Of a stretch of DNA of 64,000 nucleotides, positions 45,589-57,100 are shown one piece after another (the stretch's first letter is position 1; each line of letters begins with the position of its first letter). The stretch is from Trichostrongylus colubriformis (lineage: Eukaryota > Nematoda > Chromadorea > Rhabditida > Trichostrongylidae), in the NCBI GenBank assembly GCA_963978905.1, contig OZ022256.1:48532001-48596000 (forward strand), in the 5' to 3' direction. The notes under the pieces are model-generated. The model worked only from the letters and a program-made list of their open reading frames with translations. It had not been told where the DNA came from and ran no database searches. The position numbers and the translations under genes are program-made.

Positions 45589-45926
45589 AATTCAGAGTCC
45601 CAATTTGCTGCGACGCGATATGTCAATTTCCTGTCATTCGCAATTCGAGGCTCCTTATCAGCCCTTATTAGTTGCTATCACTTCCGCTCTTTCACCATTG
45701 ATTTTCTCTTACCATCCCCCATATCACTTTCAAAATTCGGAGCCCCAGATTTGCTGCGACGCGAGATATCAATTTCCCGCCATTCGTTTTTCGAGGCTCC
45801 TTATCAGCCCTTATCAGTTGCTATTACTTCCGCTCCCTCACCATTGATGTTCCCTTACCACCCCCATGTCATATTAAAAAATCAGTCCCAGCTCTACTGC
45901 GACTCGAGATATGAATTTCTGGTCAA
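45589..45926. repeat. About 145-bp tandem repeat, 2.3 copies
   Basis: Units start near 45589, 45732 and 45875. Each has TTTGCTGCGACGCG, then TCAATTTC and, in the first two, GAGGCTCCTTATCAGCCCTT. The third unit is truncated. The block sits immediately to the right of the palindromic MITE. Confidence 0.75.
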
Positions 45927-46454
45927 ACACACGCACACACCAACAGACACACTTAGCCGATTATAGTATATAGTAGGATCACTTTTTCCAGGCCTAGCTT
46001 CGGATCACATTGCAGCTATACAACATGGCAGCAGTTACTGGTATTGTAAGGAAAAAAAGAGGGGGAGGGTCGACATATGGTACCCGTGGAGGGGGGTCGT
46101 ACTGAAGCGGCTGTTTTCCTCAGTACCTGGGAGCGCCCTGGTTGCGGTATCTATAGCCCCTGTTGCAAGCTTTTCAATGATCGAAAGCGCGGCTGTATTT
46201 TGCAATGGCTGGGTTTCTAGACCAAATTGTTGTTAATTACATGCAATTTTCTTCAAACTGTACAAAACATCCTCATCACGGTGGGCAAGGTTTCATGATG
46301 AGAATCATTCTTCAGGCCATAGTTCATGTAATGGTACTTCTGGCATCACCTTCTGCACCACTTACTCTATAACGCCTTTTCTATAAACTGTTCTATTCCT
46401 GAGTGGCTTGGCAGCGCACTCTCTCCTATGAATCACAAAACACAAAATTACAAA

Positions 46455-47193
46455 TTCACTCAAAATCGTGCACGGAAAAATGGGTTCTCTGTTACCCATA
46501 TATTGGGTAGTCTAAAAAGTTTTTTCGTATTTTCAAACACCGCTTTTTTCCTCCAAACTGCTTTCCAGCAATCTCTTCTGCACATACACATGTAGTACAA
46601 GTCCACACGCATCTATAGGTATTATTGTCTTCCATCTCCCGAATAACCCTTTTCGGCAAAATAAACATATCAACGGTCAACCTCATTTTCAGTACAAAAA
46701 TTTTAAAAAAATTTTTTCTTGAGTGGCGTTAGACAGAGAAAGGAAAAGGTGATGATCCGATGGAGCAAGATGAGGGCTATAAGGTGGATGGGGCAGCAAT
46801 TTTTATCCAAGCTCGAGAATTTTTTGGCGAGTCATTTTTTCACTAGTGGTAAAAATTTTTTTAAATTTTTTCTTTCAAAAAATTCTCGAGCTTGGATAAA
46901 AATTGCTGCCTTATAGCCCTGATCTTGCTCCATCGGATTATCACCTTTTCCTTTCCCTGTCTAACGCCATTCGAAGAAAAAAAAATTGGAATTGAAAATG
47001 AAGTGACTTTTGATATTTTTATTTTGCCGAAAAGGGTTATCCGGGAGATGGAAGACAACAATACCTATACGTGTGGACTTGTACTACATATATAACAGAA
47101 GAAATTTTGTGGAAAGCAGTTTTGAGGGAAAAAGCGGTATTTAAAAATACGAAAAGACTTTTTAGACTACCTAATATTATGTTGCATTTGCTT
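46455..47193. mobile_element. Family C MITE fragment split by an insertion
   Basis: 46455-46502 (ATCGTGCACGGAAAAATGGG, TGTTACCCATA) and 47175-47193 (TATTATGTTGCATTTGC) together match the left end of family C. The 672-bp element at 46503-47174 interrupts it. Confidence 0.6.
46503..47174. mobile_element. 672-bp mariner-type foldback MITE nested in family C
   Basis: Ends TTGGGTAGTCTAAAAAGTTT and their complement (ending CTACCTAA) are flanked by TA (46501-46502 and 47175-47176). The halves are inverted copies around an A/T-rich centre near 46855, including GGCAGCAATTTTTATCCAAG. The ends resemble mariner TIRs. It has no transposase of its own. Confidence 0.75.
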
Positions 47194-47409
47194 AAAGGAA
47201 TCGTCCACGGAAAAATTAATTTGTCTGTTACCCATATATTTAGTTGTATTTGCCTAAGGTGGGTCGCAAGAAAGTTACACATTTCGAGTAGGTGCTCCGC
47301 CGTTGCATGCGGCCCTTATCAAACAAATGCAATATAGATATGGATATGGATAATATAGATATGGATATGGATAAGAGGAAGGCTCACTCTCCGTGCACGA
47401 TTCCTTTGA
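47194..47409. mobile_element. Family C MITE, short (216 bp) copy
   Basis: It begins AAAGGAATCGTCCACGG and ends CGTGCACGATTCCTTTGA, with the inner half of the family missing. A GATATGGATA tandem repeat lies near 47337-47371. Confidence 0.65.
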
Positions 47410-48281
47410 ACGTCACTTTCACATCTAACCTATAAAGTGCGAGGTTACCTGACATCAACTGCTCCAAGTTACACCAAGCATAGGGAAGACGAGATAACAA
47501 ACCGCGACGAAGTTAACATTCTCAATAGTTGAAAGATCTTTATTTTGGTCGGTGTTATAACGGTAGCAAAATTCAAATTATTCCACAATTCTACAGATCT
47601 TTTCTGTTCTTCAAGAAAATCGTATACTATGGAAGGATTCACACCTTCAATATTCATGTCTACATTAATTATCAAATATCATTTGTATTTGCTCTTTAGT
47701 CACTATATTTATTTAACGCTGCCCAACTATGCATCCAGCTACTCCCTCGCATTGGGTGTGTACCCTTACATCAGAATTTCGCACCGCGGCATGTCAAAGC
47801 AATGCGGACGAGCTAAAGGCGCCTTGTTGTTGGGTCCCGAAGCGATTAGGAGTCAACTGCGTATCGTGCCCCTAGCATTACCGCGCAATCGCTCCAAGAC
47901 CCAACTACCGCGACGCGCATAGCACACACTGCGTCGCACGCCGCTCTTCGCGTGCGACCGGACACCGGCGTTTCTTCGCTCCTTTTTCTTGAACACTGTG
48001 AAAGCATAAAAGTAAGAGTGCATGAATTATGACCCAACATTTAATCGGGCACTTTTTCACTTACATTACAAAAGGGGACGTCACGCCGCATCATCGATTG
48101 AAATTAACAAAAAAGCGAAATGGTTGAGAAAGCACTGATGTTCACCGTGCAGTACTACCAGAATAGGAAGAGAAGCTTATAGCATGATCTCATACATCTT
48201 CAGTAGTGTAAGAAACAAGTTACCCTTGAATTCGGGTCAAGCCTCGTCAGAAATGAATTGCTATAACAAGTAGCGATTTAC
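47410..48281. other. Intergenic stretch, nothing identified
   Basis: The open frame at 47545-47922 shows no known motif and its end is Arg/Pro-rich by composition only. No element ends were seen. Confidence 0.35.
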
Positions 48282-48316
<35 letters not shown>

Positions 48317-48325
48317 TTCATTTAT
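48282..48325. repeat. ATTT microsatellite
   Basis: About ten TTTA units with one interruption (TTCA) near the right end. Confidence 0.9.
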
Positions 48326-48627
48326 CATGCGCTCGAGCCACATCATCGGTAGAAGAAAACCAAGTGTTAACACTATTACAAATCGAAATTCCCAAGCAAT
48401 AAACAGCCAAACAGAAAAGTTAAGCCCTGAACAAGAACTCATAAGCAGACCAGTGAGGTACATTTGTGTAAGAAAGGACAACGATTGATCCTTGCTTATT
48501 CTTTCGATACCCCACAATACATTTCCCTTATCATACACCACGAAGAAGCGCTTGGAATTCGTACAATTTAAATTTTTTGGATGCATGAACTCGCGTGTCT
48601 GCACGCGGCAAGTTGGTTCACTTGCTG

Positions 48628-48982
48628 GGCCGCGTTGATACTTTGCGCACCGATGCCGGCACAAGCAATGACGGCAGCAAATTGACGCTGGCAGCGGCGG
48701 TGACGATGGTAAAACCATGTGCACACGCCGACACTCCATTGATGCGCTCCTTTTATGGAACGCTCGACCCAACCGCACTTTCGTATGATGATTGTGACGA
48801 TAGCCCACAAATTCGAATTGGAATCTTGTGATAATGCCAACCTATTCAACTTTTGAATCCGAGTTCCTGGAGTCTCGCCATGAGTAGCATACTGTAATGT
48901 GATTGGGTCGAGCGGTTTACAAATGGAGCGCGTCACAGGAGTGCCGCCAGTGCCGGCGTGGTGCGCAAAATATGAATGCGGG
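48628..48982. mobile_element. Family H MITE, decayed long copy
   Basis: The left end GGCCGCGTTGATACTTTGCG and the inverted right end GTGCGCAAAATATGAATGCG are recognisable. The core (GACCCAACCGCACTTTCG, ATGTGATTGGGTCGAG) matches the long copy at 44414-44835 with decay. No target duplication remains. Confidence 0.65.
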
Positions 48983-49059
48983 TTGACTAGCCACGCGCTA
49001 ACGGGCGCATCTCTCACTCCTCGAGTGACGTGAACTAGCTGGAAAGATCTGACACGCTC

Positions 49060-49300
49060 CATTTTTGTGTGGAAATGTATCAGTCAGATCTGGGGCTGAC
49101 AACACGCGCAAGGTACGGGGATCAAACTTCGGGTATGTCTCAACCGAGCTACTTTTCATCTAAGGTTAGCGGTTCTAATCATATTTAGAGTTCGAAAACA
49201 TGAATGGTTAGAGGCTGAAACAGCAAATCATTGTTTAGGCCATATCGCATTTAAGAACAGTTACAATGAAGAAGAATGTGACCAGCTACGGTCGGATTCA
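49060..49300. repeat. Diverged SINE-like fragment
   Basis: TTTAGGCCATATCGCATTTA and AGAATGTGACC near 49220-49290 resemble the tail of the SINE at 50736-51008. A GGGATCAAACTTCG segment near 49117 could be its B-box. Similarity is weak. Confidence 0.35.
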
Positions 49301-49318
49301 CTCTTGAAAACATCTATC

Positions 49319-49400
49319 TTCTTAGCGGGCGCGGGTTCGAGTCCCGTCTTATACCGAAGCTTGGCTGCGCCGACAATCAGCAGCTATCAAAAATCGAAAA
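49319..49400 (+). repeat. Fragment of the tRNA-like SINE family
   Basis: GCGGGTTCGAGTCCCGTC followed by ACCGAAGCTT and ATCAGCAGCTATCAAA corresponds to the B-box half and right flank of the modules at 15023 and 34856. The A-box half is lost. Confidence 0.55.
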
Positions 49401-50735
49401 AAATTCTTCTCAGCTTTTCGCCTTTCCTGATTATTGCTCTGTGGATATTTCTATGGTACCTATTCTCCTCCATTCTCTTGCCCTTTCCCATTATCCATTA
49501 CTAGGCCCATTGGTATGAATTTTTTTTTGAGTTATTCTTTGTTAAACACTGCAGGAGGCAAAATGCTCAACCCACTGAAAATCTGTGCCTAAATTAAAGT
49601 GTTCTTCGCCAACGATCCCGCAGCTTTTTTGCACTTGTGCGAAAAATGCGCTGCTTGAAAGCCAAATATTTACCTGTGGTATCAAACCCCGCCCGCTTTA
49701 TCACGAGGTGATGAGGAGAAATTAAAGAATAGACCGCCTATAAATGCAAACTTAACAGAACCGAACGGTTCAGCATTTTTTAAAAACTTTCTTAATGTCT
49801 AAAATCTTGGCCGCTATCTTAAACCCCTCTTATTCGGGCAGAACCTTGACGTGCTCGGTGACTCAGCCCTCCAATAACTCCCACTCTCCTTACCAGTTGT
49901 CAGCAATGAATCAACAAAAGTGGGTAGTCATCGTGTCCCGGCATCACATAGCATCACTTCCTTCGCATCGGCACTTCAATCAGTCGAAAGTGCTTATCGT
50001 AACACTCGTTCGTTATCTTTTCTTTTATTCGCCAAAGGCCAGCTGCCATAAACGGAAGCTACTGCCAAGAGTATGCTTTCTGCTTTTTTGCCTGCTTTTC
50101 CTTTTAGGCTACCGGTTTGAGCTTTCAAGGTCTCTGTGTTCTCTTCAAACACGCTTCGTGCCAGAATAGGACTCAATATGATTAATTTTTGGAGTAATAG
50201 GACACCCATTCACTTTTCATAGTTCTTGATCACTCGGCTATCGCTGCTCTCCTTTTGGCGTGTTTATGGTCGCGGCGGTTACTCATCGTCTTACTGATCC
50301 GTAGGGACGGATTAACATAGTGGCAAACGCTTTTATGTCTTGATAAGCGCCTATATATGGGGTTCACTTCTTCTCCAATACGATCGTTCTTGCGGTAAAT
50401 CCATTCCTAACGGTGCTCCTCCATTCAGAATTAAGAATTATTCGAGGAGCCTTCAACGGGGATCGTATTTGGGTTTGAACGTATTTTATTCCACGAGTAA
50501 AATACTCGAACAATGCCCAACAGAATATTGTTCAATTGTTTTTTTACATGGTAGCGGTAGTTCAAAGACAGTGGTAGGGGTAATTCAGTTGCTTCATTCG
50601 TATCAGTCTTGGATGCTGACGCATGGACTTTCACCACGAAATCTAACACATCATGTACCTCGTGATTCCAATTGGCATAGTACGATACCATAATAATCAC
50701 TCTGCTAACATGCTTATTACCCTACAACTTGGGCA
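49401..50735. other. Intergenic stretch, nothing identified
   Basis: No exon chain, RNA gene or terminal repeats were recognised. The frame at 49795-50169 is open but has no recognisable motif. Confidence 0.35.
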
Positions 50736-51008
50736 GGGGTGGTGTAGTGACAGGTGACGCACTCCCCAATCTCATGGTGCGGGATCAAATCGCGCATCAA
50801 CGTCCGCCCAGGCCAACCAAGCCTTCCATCCCTCCGGGGCGGCAAACTGGAACCAGACTCGTCTGTGAGGATAGAAGCACTCACTTGTACATCGGCTGGC
50901 CACCGCAAGTCATTGTATAGGCCACATCGCATTCACCAGCTATAACGATTCTGAATGGAACTAGAATGTGCGGCGCATTCCAGTAAGGGATTGATTAACG
51001 CCGAAAAA
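50736..51008 (+). repeat. tRNA-derived SINE (second type)
   Basis: The left end looks like a Pol III promoter: A-box-like TGGTGTAGTGACAGG, then a B-box-like GGGATCAAATCGC about 45 nt on. The body (CCAACCAAGCCTTCCATCCC, AAGTCATTGTATAGGCC) and tail (AATGTGCGGCGCATTCC, then AGTAAGGGATTGATTAACGC) resemble, from memory, a SINE common in strongylid genomes. Confidence 0.55.
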
Positions 51009-51540
51009 ACTTTGTCATTCAAACTTTGTACTCTACACCTCAGCCATTCTTCGGCAAAATCGACCTTAAGAGGCGGGCTCTGTTAGGGAAGTCGGAACCT
51101 GGTAAAAGCGATGCCACCTCTGAATTTCAGGAGTGCGCTTTTCACCGTGAACTGCGTAATATATATTGTCTTCTTAGATCCCCAGCTCTTATTCGAATGA
51201 CTCACTCCAAAAGTTTCTCATCACCCTATCCTTGTCTTCAAAGGCGCTTCATCACGTCTTCTTAATGATTCACGCTACAGTCACGTTGATGACATCACGC
51301 TCTTTTGTCGGACGTCTGCATACGTGCTGTGATTGACAACTCCCTACCACACTCCCCCTCTCTGAGTAGGTTCTATGTCATTCGAAGTTGCGTGATGCAA
51401 TCACGACTGTTTAGAGAGGAATCAGAAGCAGCAGGCATCGTCAATCCTTCCATCCAGCACAGCATGATAACAACCACACCTTTTCGGGTTTAATGACAGC
51501 CTTAGGGGTAATGTGGTTATTGAGAAATCTCTGCAAGAAG

Positions 51541-51850
51541 TTACTCACGTGGAAACTGAGCCTAAAAAGGCTATATGTGGCGAGATCCCGGTGAAAAAGT
51601 GCGCCTCCAAGCTGTAGACGGCGCTACGGATAAGAGCTGACGCCTTTGAATGATCGATCCCGCCTCCGAACGACGTGATTACTGGTTGGCTACGATGAGA
51701 GCGACCAAGGATATACGGTGAGATCGAAGGTATTGCAGCGCGCGGTCCTAGTTCTCGGGTTTTTGGCCATTTCCATCCGTTTTTCTCCACTGTCCTGTTA
51801 GTAGGCATCTCGACTCACTGCTTCTTTTACTTTTCGTCCTAATTTCCCCT
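51541..51850. repeat. Family E dispersed repeat, copy 2
   Basis: CTATATGTGGCGAGATCCCG at the left and TTCTCGGGTTTTTGGCCATT, TTTTCTCCACTGTCCTGTTA further right match the order of landmarks at 23700-23990. Confidence 0.45.
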
Positions 51851-51929
51851 AATGCTCCCTTTAAGGGACCACATGACTCTCCCATCTTCGAGTTCCTAGC
51901 AAAAGAAAAAAACTGAAAAACTTGGGACT

Positions 51930-52245
51930 TGGAGACTTATCACGATCTCGCAACACTGCGAGTAGCGCTGCCACGAATACGCCGGGAGAGTTGCCGCGGA
52001 GGCGGGACGGCATTTGCGACCGACTGGCTCAACCCATTACCCGTCTGCATCTAGCCGAATGGCTAGTGATAGACGCAAAAGCGAAGGAGCGAGAGGAGGT
52101 TGGGTTCCTACTTCTCCCTGTTTCAGGTTTCAGGTTTGCACTGTTTTGTTTTGCTTTTTCGCTACCGTTACATCGCTGAGCACCCCTACTTTCCTATTCT
52201 ACAGTTATTCCACAAGCTGCCGAATTTATCCCTTCTGGTGTCTTT
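51930..52245. repeat. Family E dispersed repeat, copy 3
   Basis: GGGTTCCTACTTCTCCCTG, TTTTGCTTTTTCGCTACCGT and CATCGCTGAGCACCCCTACT align in order with the copy at 23621-24022. It lies directly downstream of copy 2 in the same orientation. Confidence 0.45.
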
Positions 52246-52716
52246 GATTTCGGGTATACAGCAAAATAATCCATCTCCCGTCATCCGATTGTGTGGTGGA
52301 CATCGTTCTCACATTCAGCAAATATGCACAATTTCTCACGTAGACTGCATAGAAGATAAAACATATGGCTAAGATCGATTGCTTTCTGTCATACCTCATT
52401 CTTCTTCCATCCAGCACCAAAGTGGCATAGTATTTTACTCGTTTAAGTCTCTACAATATCTTAGGAAATTAACCGATGGACATATAAGCCGGTGTTTATA
52501 TTCGTTCAGCCACATCGCCAGCCCTGTGAAATTGCTTAGCTTTGATGAAATTAAATATGAGGTTTCAAGTTCAGACCACGGGGAACATTTGTAACCATCC
52601 CATAACCACTCACAGAACCTACTTCTCTCCTCGACCCCTTCGACGACAGTTTGGTTGATGATGTTTAGCTGAGCAATTTTCTTTTCTGCATGGAAATTTG
52701 AGGTATGTAACCCTAA

Positions 52717-52872
52717 GGCCACGTTCATACCTGACGCTGGCAGGGTGTGGTTGGGAGGGGTGGGGAGGAGGCGCAGAGACGACACAGGCAAATGTTTCAC
52801 TGAATTGCCGCGCGCGAAAAGGCGTGGCTGCTGCGAATTCCTGCGTCATACCGCAATACAAGCGCTCTGGCC
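52717..52872. mobile_element. Family H MITE, tentative boundaries
   Basis: TAA at 52714-52716 precedes GGCCACGTTCATACCTGACG. The right end is placed at GGCC before TTA (52873-52875), which is not an exact target duplication. The interior is unlike other copies. Confidence 0.4.
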
Positions 52873-54168
52873 TTACTCGCCTGAAAGGGAAAAATGTTGA
52901 CCTCAATGTCAATAATGCTGGAAAGCCGATACGTATTAAAACTTAATTCATATGCTCACAGCTACAACTGCCCACAACTCTGGGGAGATCGTGTGGTGAC
53001 TTAGAAGTTGAAGTTTTTGGCGTTTATCGACTCCTTGTTGAGATGCGCTGTGTCGTGACCCACCTCCTGAAGATATTCAAAGATGAATAGCGAAAATTCC
53101 GAAATTTCCCTATATAGATATCTTGTTTGGTGAAATTCACTCGTCCATCATTTCTTCGTATCAGGTTATCTTTTTTTTTTTGCTGAGATGTGGATTTGGA
53201 GCCATTGGGTGACAATGCACCACACTTCCCCAAATAACAGCGCCAAACTGATTCTTCTAAAATTGTTTCGATGGGAAAACAAGAACTTCAGAGAACAGCG
53301 TGATTGCACGTGGTTTGCCGCGATTGCACAACGTACACGTGAAATTGAATGACTTTTCCATCGCTTCGTTGGGCATTTTTCGGGATAATATTGCAGTGAG
53401 AGGTGATTACGAATTGGTTTCATTTGCTTCTTTCTTTGTGTAGTATTTATTTGTGACCGTCCTTGAGCCTGTTTTCGAATTAGTAGCGGCTTCAAATTTT
53501 TGCGTTTGTTTACCGAATCGATGGCGTCTTCCTTAACATAATATACGAGAAGCTGCTTCGAATCCTTATCAATTAAAACACTTTTTTCTGCGTTTTATTC
53601 GTCGAATAAAGGGTCAGACCATTTTTTGAAAGTTGTCCAAATCATTTCAAGGTGCAAGCGTTGTGTTGACTTTTTGAGACGATCATTTGCCCGGTCTTCT
53701 TTTGGGGTCAATCAAAGTCGGAGAGGAGGAAAGACGCAAATTTTCACCGATGTTAGCCTTCTCTTTAAAAATTCATATCCCCTTCTCCTACATGATAAAG
53801 GCATCTGTATCGTCTGCTTCAGCCTAAGTTTAGAAAAATGAAGGAGCTTCGACGTCGGGGAAAATTTTGCGTCCACCCTACCCCCTCCCGACTTTAACTG
53901 ACCCTTCTTTTGCCTTATCACATATTTGAGAAATGAGCTCAGCTCTGTTCTTTGGTCGCAATGACCTTTGCAATTGTGTTCAACGTTTTATGATTCACTC
54001 AGTTCTGATTATTCTCGTGCAAATTGGTCTAATGTCATTCTTGTTCACTACGAACAACGTTATTAGCTCATCTGAAATTCGGTAGTGTGTTGTGGAAAAA
54101 TAGCTTACATCTGTCGTACATTTGTAAGCATACCTTCAGGGAGCTGTTGAACCGTCAACAATTAGGGC
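52873..54168. other. Upstream flank of the ATPase gene
   Basis: No coding exon or element was recognised. The 3' part probably contains the ATPase promoter or 5' UTR. Confidence 0.35.
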
Positions 54169-57100
54169 ATGGGAGAGGGAGGTGGCGGTCGTCGCCACCA
54201 TTTGACTCTCGAGTCTGGAGAGCATTTACTCCATTTATATGCTTATAAATCGAATTCGTTAAGAACGGTAAGTTGTAACTCCCTATCTGCAATTAGTCGG
54301 AATCTGTCAGCTTTATCTATTAAGTAAATTTCAGGGTTTATTCTACATATTATCGTTTGTAACGTTGGGACTTTTTCGCTTAGTTCTTCATTGGAAGCAA
54401 AAATGGCATATCAGATTTCGTGCCACACGTTCTACTTTTGCCTTTGCTGATTTTGTATATATTGTGTGAGTTGTCCGCTCAGAATATCAGGCATTTCAGC
54501 GGAACATCCGGATCATACGAGTAAAATCGGATTTATGGTGTCATGTGCACAGCACAGGTAGAAATAGCAGTCAGCCAGCCCGCTATACGTCTAAAATCGT
54601 AGATTCCATGGGAAATTCCATGTTATCAACCTATAGTCATGAAACAAGAGTCAGTTCAGTAACAGTGACGTTAAAGTAACATTTCAGGGATGATCACAAT
54701 GTTGAAGAATTTCATCCCATTAGAACTACTCGTCGAAGTTTTCGTGGACCTCCTTTGGTAAGCTTATTTCGATTTATAGAAGAAAACGGAGATACATTTA
54801 CACCTATAATGGTGTACACGTTCATATGTAAACGTGTTTGTTTGCGACATAATGTTCACTTAGTGTTCATCATAGCATTCGGTTATTTAGGCAGCTTATA
54901 GTCTGTATAAATAGGAATCTAAATTCGTTCATGTCTTTGGCATCGATCTAGTTTGTGAGGGTAGAAGTCGTGGCGTGCACTCTCATTGCACAAAACTAAT
55001 TTTACATCAATATCACTTTAAACCTCCTGGTTTCTCAGAATGGTGGCCATGGATAGAAAGAAAGCTGATGAATCAGAACTGAATTTTTTAGACCAGAAAG
55101 TTTGGCAAATAATGACTAGACTTACGCGTTTTAAAATGGATACACCGACTATTAGTCATTACTACTAATAAAGAAATGGGGTGAAGTGTTGCCACCTTCA
55201 ATATTATAGGATGCTTTTTCCAGCAAGCGTGAAATGAATTTTGTTAAGTTAGTACCTCATGAGGATGGATCGATGCGCGAAGTTGATGAAGTGAGATGGT
55301 TTGTTTACCGGAAGCTGCACTACATCTGGGTCGAGAAGGTGAAGAAGATTATCGATCTTGATGATGAAAGAGACGGGCACTGGGTAACACCTGGTGATGT
55401 TATTAGTCAGGTTGGTAATTTCTTTCTGTAGTTTTCTTTTTCGACTTTTTCAAATTTTTGCTGTCTTTCGACTTCTTTTTGAAGTTTTTGCCACTATGCT
55501 TCATTACATCATTTTTTTTTATTTCGTTGATTACTTAGATGCTAAAAAGAGCGATAGGATGCAGACGAAATGTCATGACGTTTCACAGAATTGAGACTAA
55601 GAAGTGAGAGAAACTAATGTTTCCATCTGACAACGTACGCTTCGTTGTTCCTTTTCGTCTAGTGCCACGGTACTGGTGTATAATCGTGAGAAAAATCACC
55701 TTCACGAGTTTCTTTTACCGATTCTGAGTGTCTTGAGCCGTTAAAACCGATCCCTAGCACCACATACAAAGTTTTTTTGCGTCATTCACTTTGAGAAATA
55801 GCTTGATATCAATGCGACTGATTGGAGTATTCATTTTTTATTCATTTTAGTGTCCTGCCCACGTATTCCATGATACCATCAAGAAGGGAACAGGTTTCGA
55901 TGACCATGAGGTGATGCTTGACATCAAAATATAATTCTTTTTCAAGGCAATATTTTTTATGTACACGTTCAGGTATCTCAACGCCTCGCTACTTACGGGT
56001 TAAATTCCATTGAAATTAAGCTCCGTCCTATACCTATGCTTTTATTTATGGAAGTGATATCACCGTTTTATATTTTTCAGATATTCAGGCTAGTTCTATT
56101 ACTCTCTTATTTTCGCTACATCACGTTCACAGTTCTAGTTTCAGTGTTACTGTTTGGTATAATGATGAATATTGTTATTATGCTTCTGTTATTGTTATCA
56201 TGTCAGTTTGTTCTATAATAATGGATGTTCTCCAGACGAGAGGACAAGAAAAGCGGTAAAGTTTCGTATTCTAATTTAGCAGTATTTTGTCAGACCACTT
56301 GTTTCAAATTTTGCCCAATCCATAGACACGGTATATAATGTGATTCAGACTACGAGCGATGGTTCATTCTAGTAATGAAGTGGAAGTGCTCAGGAATGGT
56401 GGCTTTGTTACTCGAATTGATAGCGAGCGGGTGATCATTTCACCTTTCAATTAATTTTAGTACGTGAATAAAATTGTGCTGCTTCAGCTAGTTCCTGGGG
56501 ACATCCTTCTAATTCCACCTCATGGTTGTCTCCTCCAATGTGATGCAGTGCTTATGAATGGAACTGTTATCGTCAATGAGAGTATGTTGACTGGAGAATC
56601 TGTCCCAGTTACAAAGGTATGAGATCTCCCAGGATAAATTTTTGGTTTTTGTGGGTTTTACCACTGAGATTCTTTTCGAAGACATTTTTTTGTGATATTA
56701 AAAGCCAGAAGCTGAGGTGGCACTGTTCCACATAACTTAGCTTTTGGCTCATTTTTATTGTAGAGCCCGCAATCCCCACTTAGAGTGTGCAATTGATATA
56801 AAGCGACCTGTTCAGGTTGCTATCACCGAAGATATAAAAGAAGAAAAGCATTTTTCGATTGAGAAGCATTCAAAGCACATACTGTTTTGTGGAACACAAG
56901 TCCTGCAGACACGATACTATCGAGGCCAGAAAGTCAAGGTGGGCAACCAATGAACTGTATATAGTTTGGTTTTCCTATCTTCTTTGTTTACTTATAATGG
57001 AATAATATTTGTTATATCATATTTAATTGCCTTTATTTGTTAAAGCTATGGTTATAACTTGCGATTTTGCGATCCATAGAGTCCCATAATCGCAGAATCG

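Noticed and set aside
47545..47922. 125-codon + strand frame
   Set aside because: Composition changes abruptly along it and nothing resembles a known domain.
48314..48808. 164-codon minus-strand frame with a hydrophobic end
   Set aside because: It overlaps the family H MITE at 48628-48982 and the ATTT microsatellite. No recognisable domain or splice context.
53166..53495. 109-codon minus-strand frame upstream of the ATPase
   Set aside because: Highly basic random-looking composition, no domain, no splice support.
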